This document shows positions 5,348-5,694 of a stretch of 5,694 nt of DNA, piece by piece. The position numbers and the translations under genes are program-made. Below the pieces are notes generated by a model. That model had not been told where the DNA came from and ran no database searches. It saw only the letters and a list, made by a program, of their open reading frames with translations. Location of the stretch: assembly GCA_938048505.1 (NCBI GenBank), contig CALIUX010000230.1, positions 1 through 5,694 on the forward strand, given 5' to 3'. This DNA is from an uncultured Pseudomonadales bacterium (GTDB taxonomy: Bacteria > Pseudomonadota > Gammaproteobacteria > Pseudomonadales > Cellvibrionaceae). Positions within the stretch are counted from its first letter, which is position 1. Every line of letters starts with the position of its first letter.

Positions 5348-5694
5348 ATGCCTAATATTGTAGTGCTACCCGGTGATGGCATCGGTCCAGAGATTGTGTC
5401 TGAAGCGGTTAAAGTATTAAAAGCTGCTGATGAAAAGTTTGGTCTTAACCTCAGCTATGAGAACGATCTGCTTGGCGGTCAAGCAATTGATGAGCACGGT
5501 GTCCCGTTAGCGGATAGTACGTTAGATAAGTGTAAAGCGGCCGATGCCATTTTGATGGGCTCTGTTGGCGGCCCTAAATGGGATGCGGTTGATGCAGCAA
5601 AACGCCCTGAGAAAGGTTTGTTAAAGCTACGTTATGAAATGGGTTTATATGCAAACTTGCGCCCAGCCATTTTGTACCCCCAGCTTGCCGATGC
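5348..5694 (+). CDS. leuB: 3-isopropylmalate dehydrogenase, 3'-truncated by the window edge
   Basis: LeuB oxidises and decarboxylates 3-isopropylmalate with NAD+ to 4-methyl-2-oxopentanoate (EC 1.1.1.85), the step after LeuCD. Only the first 115 codons of a protein usually near 360 residues are present. The start is the ATG at 5348 with AGGA at 5336-5339, eight bases upstream. It begins [15 protein letters not shown], the typical N-terminus of the isocitrate/isopropylmalate dehydrogenase family. GSVGGPKWD is at 71-79. The [21 protein letters not shown] stretch (86-106) carries residues known to contact isopropylmalate in the Thermus enzyme: E88, L91, L92, R95 and R105 here. The hydrophobic Leu pair separates isopropylmalate dehydrogenase from isocitrate and tartrate dehydrogenases. 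The catalytic Tyr, Lys and Asp residues lie beyond the window. It follows leuD in the same direction after 80 bp and probably belongs to the same operon. Confidence 0.96.
   Translation, partial: MPNIVVLPGDGIGPEIVSEAVKVLKAADEKFGLNLSYENDLLGGQAIDEHGVPLADSTLDKCKAADAILMGSVGGPKWDAVDAAKRPEKGLLKLRYEMGLYANLRPAILYPQLAD

Noticed and set aside
1..5694. Mobile element, CRISPR array, toxin-antitoxin or phage-defence system
   Set aside because: No transposase or integrase, no regularly spaced repeats and no small paired genes are visible; all long frames are accounted for by housekeeping or envelope genes.

Overview
The window looks like ordinary chromosome from a gammaproteobacterium of medium GC, probably marine. 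The evidence is a leuC-leuD-leuB operon with a divergent LysR-type gene, an arrangement I know from Pseudomonas and relatives, and an outer-membrane protein of the TIGR04219 type. A Cellvibrionales-like host (Saccharophagus/Teredinibacter type) is my guess from this mix and cannot be settled from the sequence alone.

Layout. (1) Bases 1-903, plus strand: the 3' part of an unrecognised gene, open in frame from the first base. It appears to encode an exported protein with a six-cysteine N-terminal segment followed by a long helical part. (2) Bases 847-1743, minus strand: a 298-residue outer-membrane beta-barrel protein whose 3' end overlaps the first gene by 57 bp. A terminator-like hairpin for it lies inside the first gene. 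(3) Bases 1744-2091: a 348-bp AT-rich spacer with two short tandem repeats, several degenerate repeat words and a probable lysR terminator. No gene is seen there. (4) Bases 2092-2958, minus strand: a LysR-family regulator with a GTG start. (5) Bases 2959-3167: a compact divergent control region with a palindromic T-N11-A LysR box, overlapping face-to-face promoter candidates and a leader inverted repeat before leuC. (6) Bases 3168-5694, plus strand: leuC, leuD and the first 115 codons of leuB.

How it works together. LeuC and LeuD form isopropylmalate isomerase, which converts 2-isopropylmalate to 3-isopropylmalate, and LeuB oxidises that product. These are the middle steps of leucine synthesis. 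leuA, for the first step, is not in the window. The LysR protein probably controls the operon through the palindrome between the two divergent genes. The spacing supports this: the palindrome lies about 65 bp upstream of the start site predicted for leuC. The ligand is inferred only.

I found no mobile element, CRISPR array, tRNA or rRNA, and no convincing new multi-gene system. The items most worth a second look are the partial cysteine-rich exported protein, the LysR/leuC control region and the convergent gene overlap.
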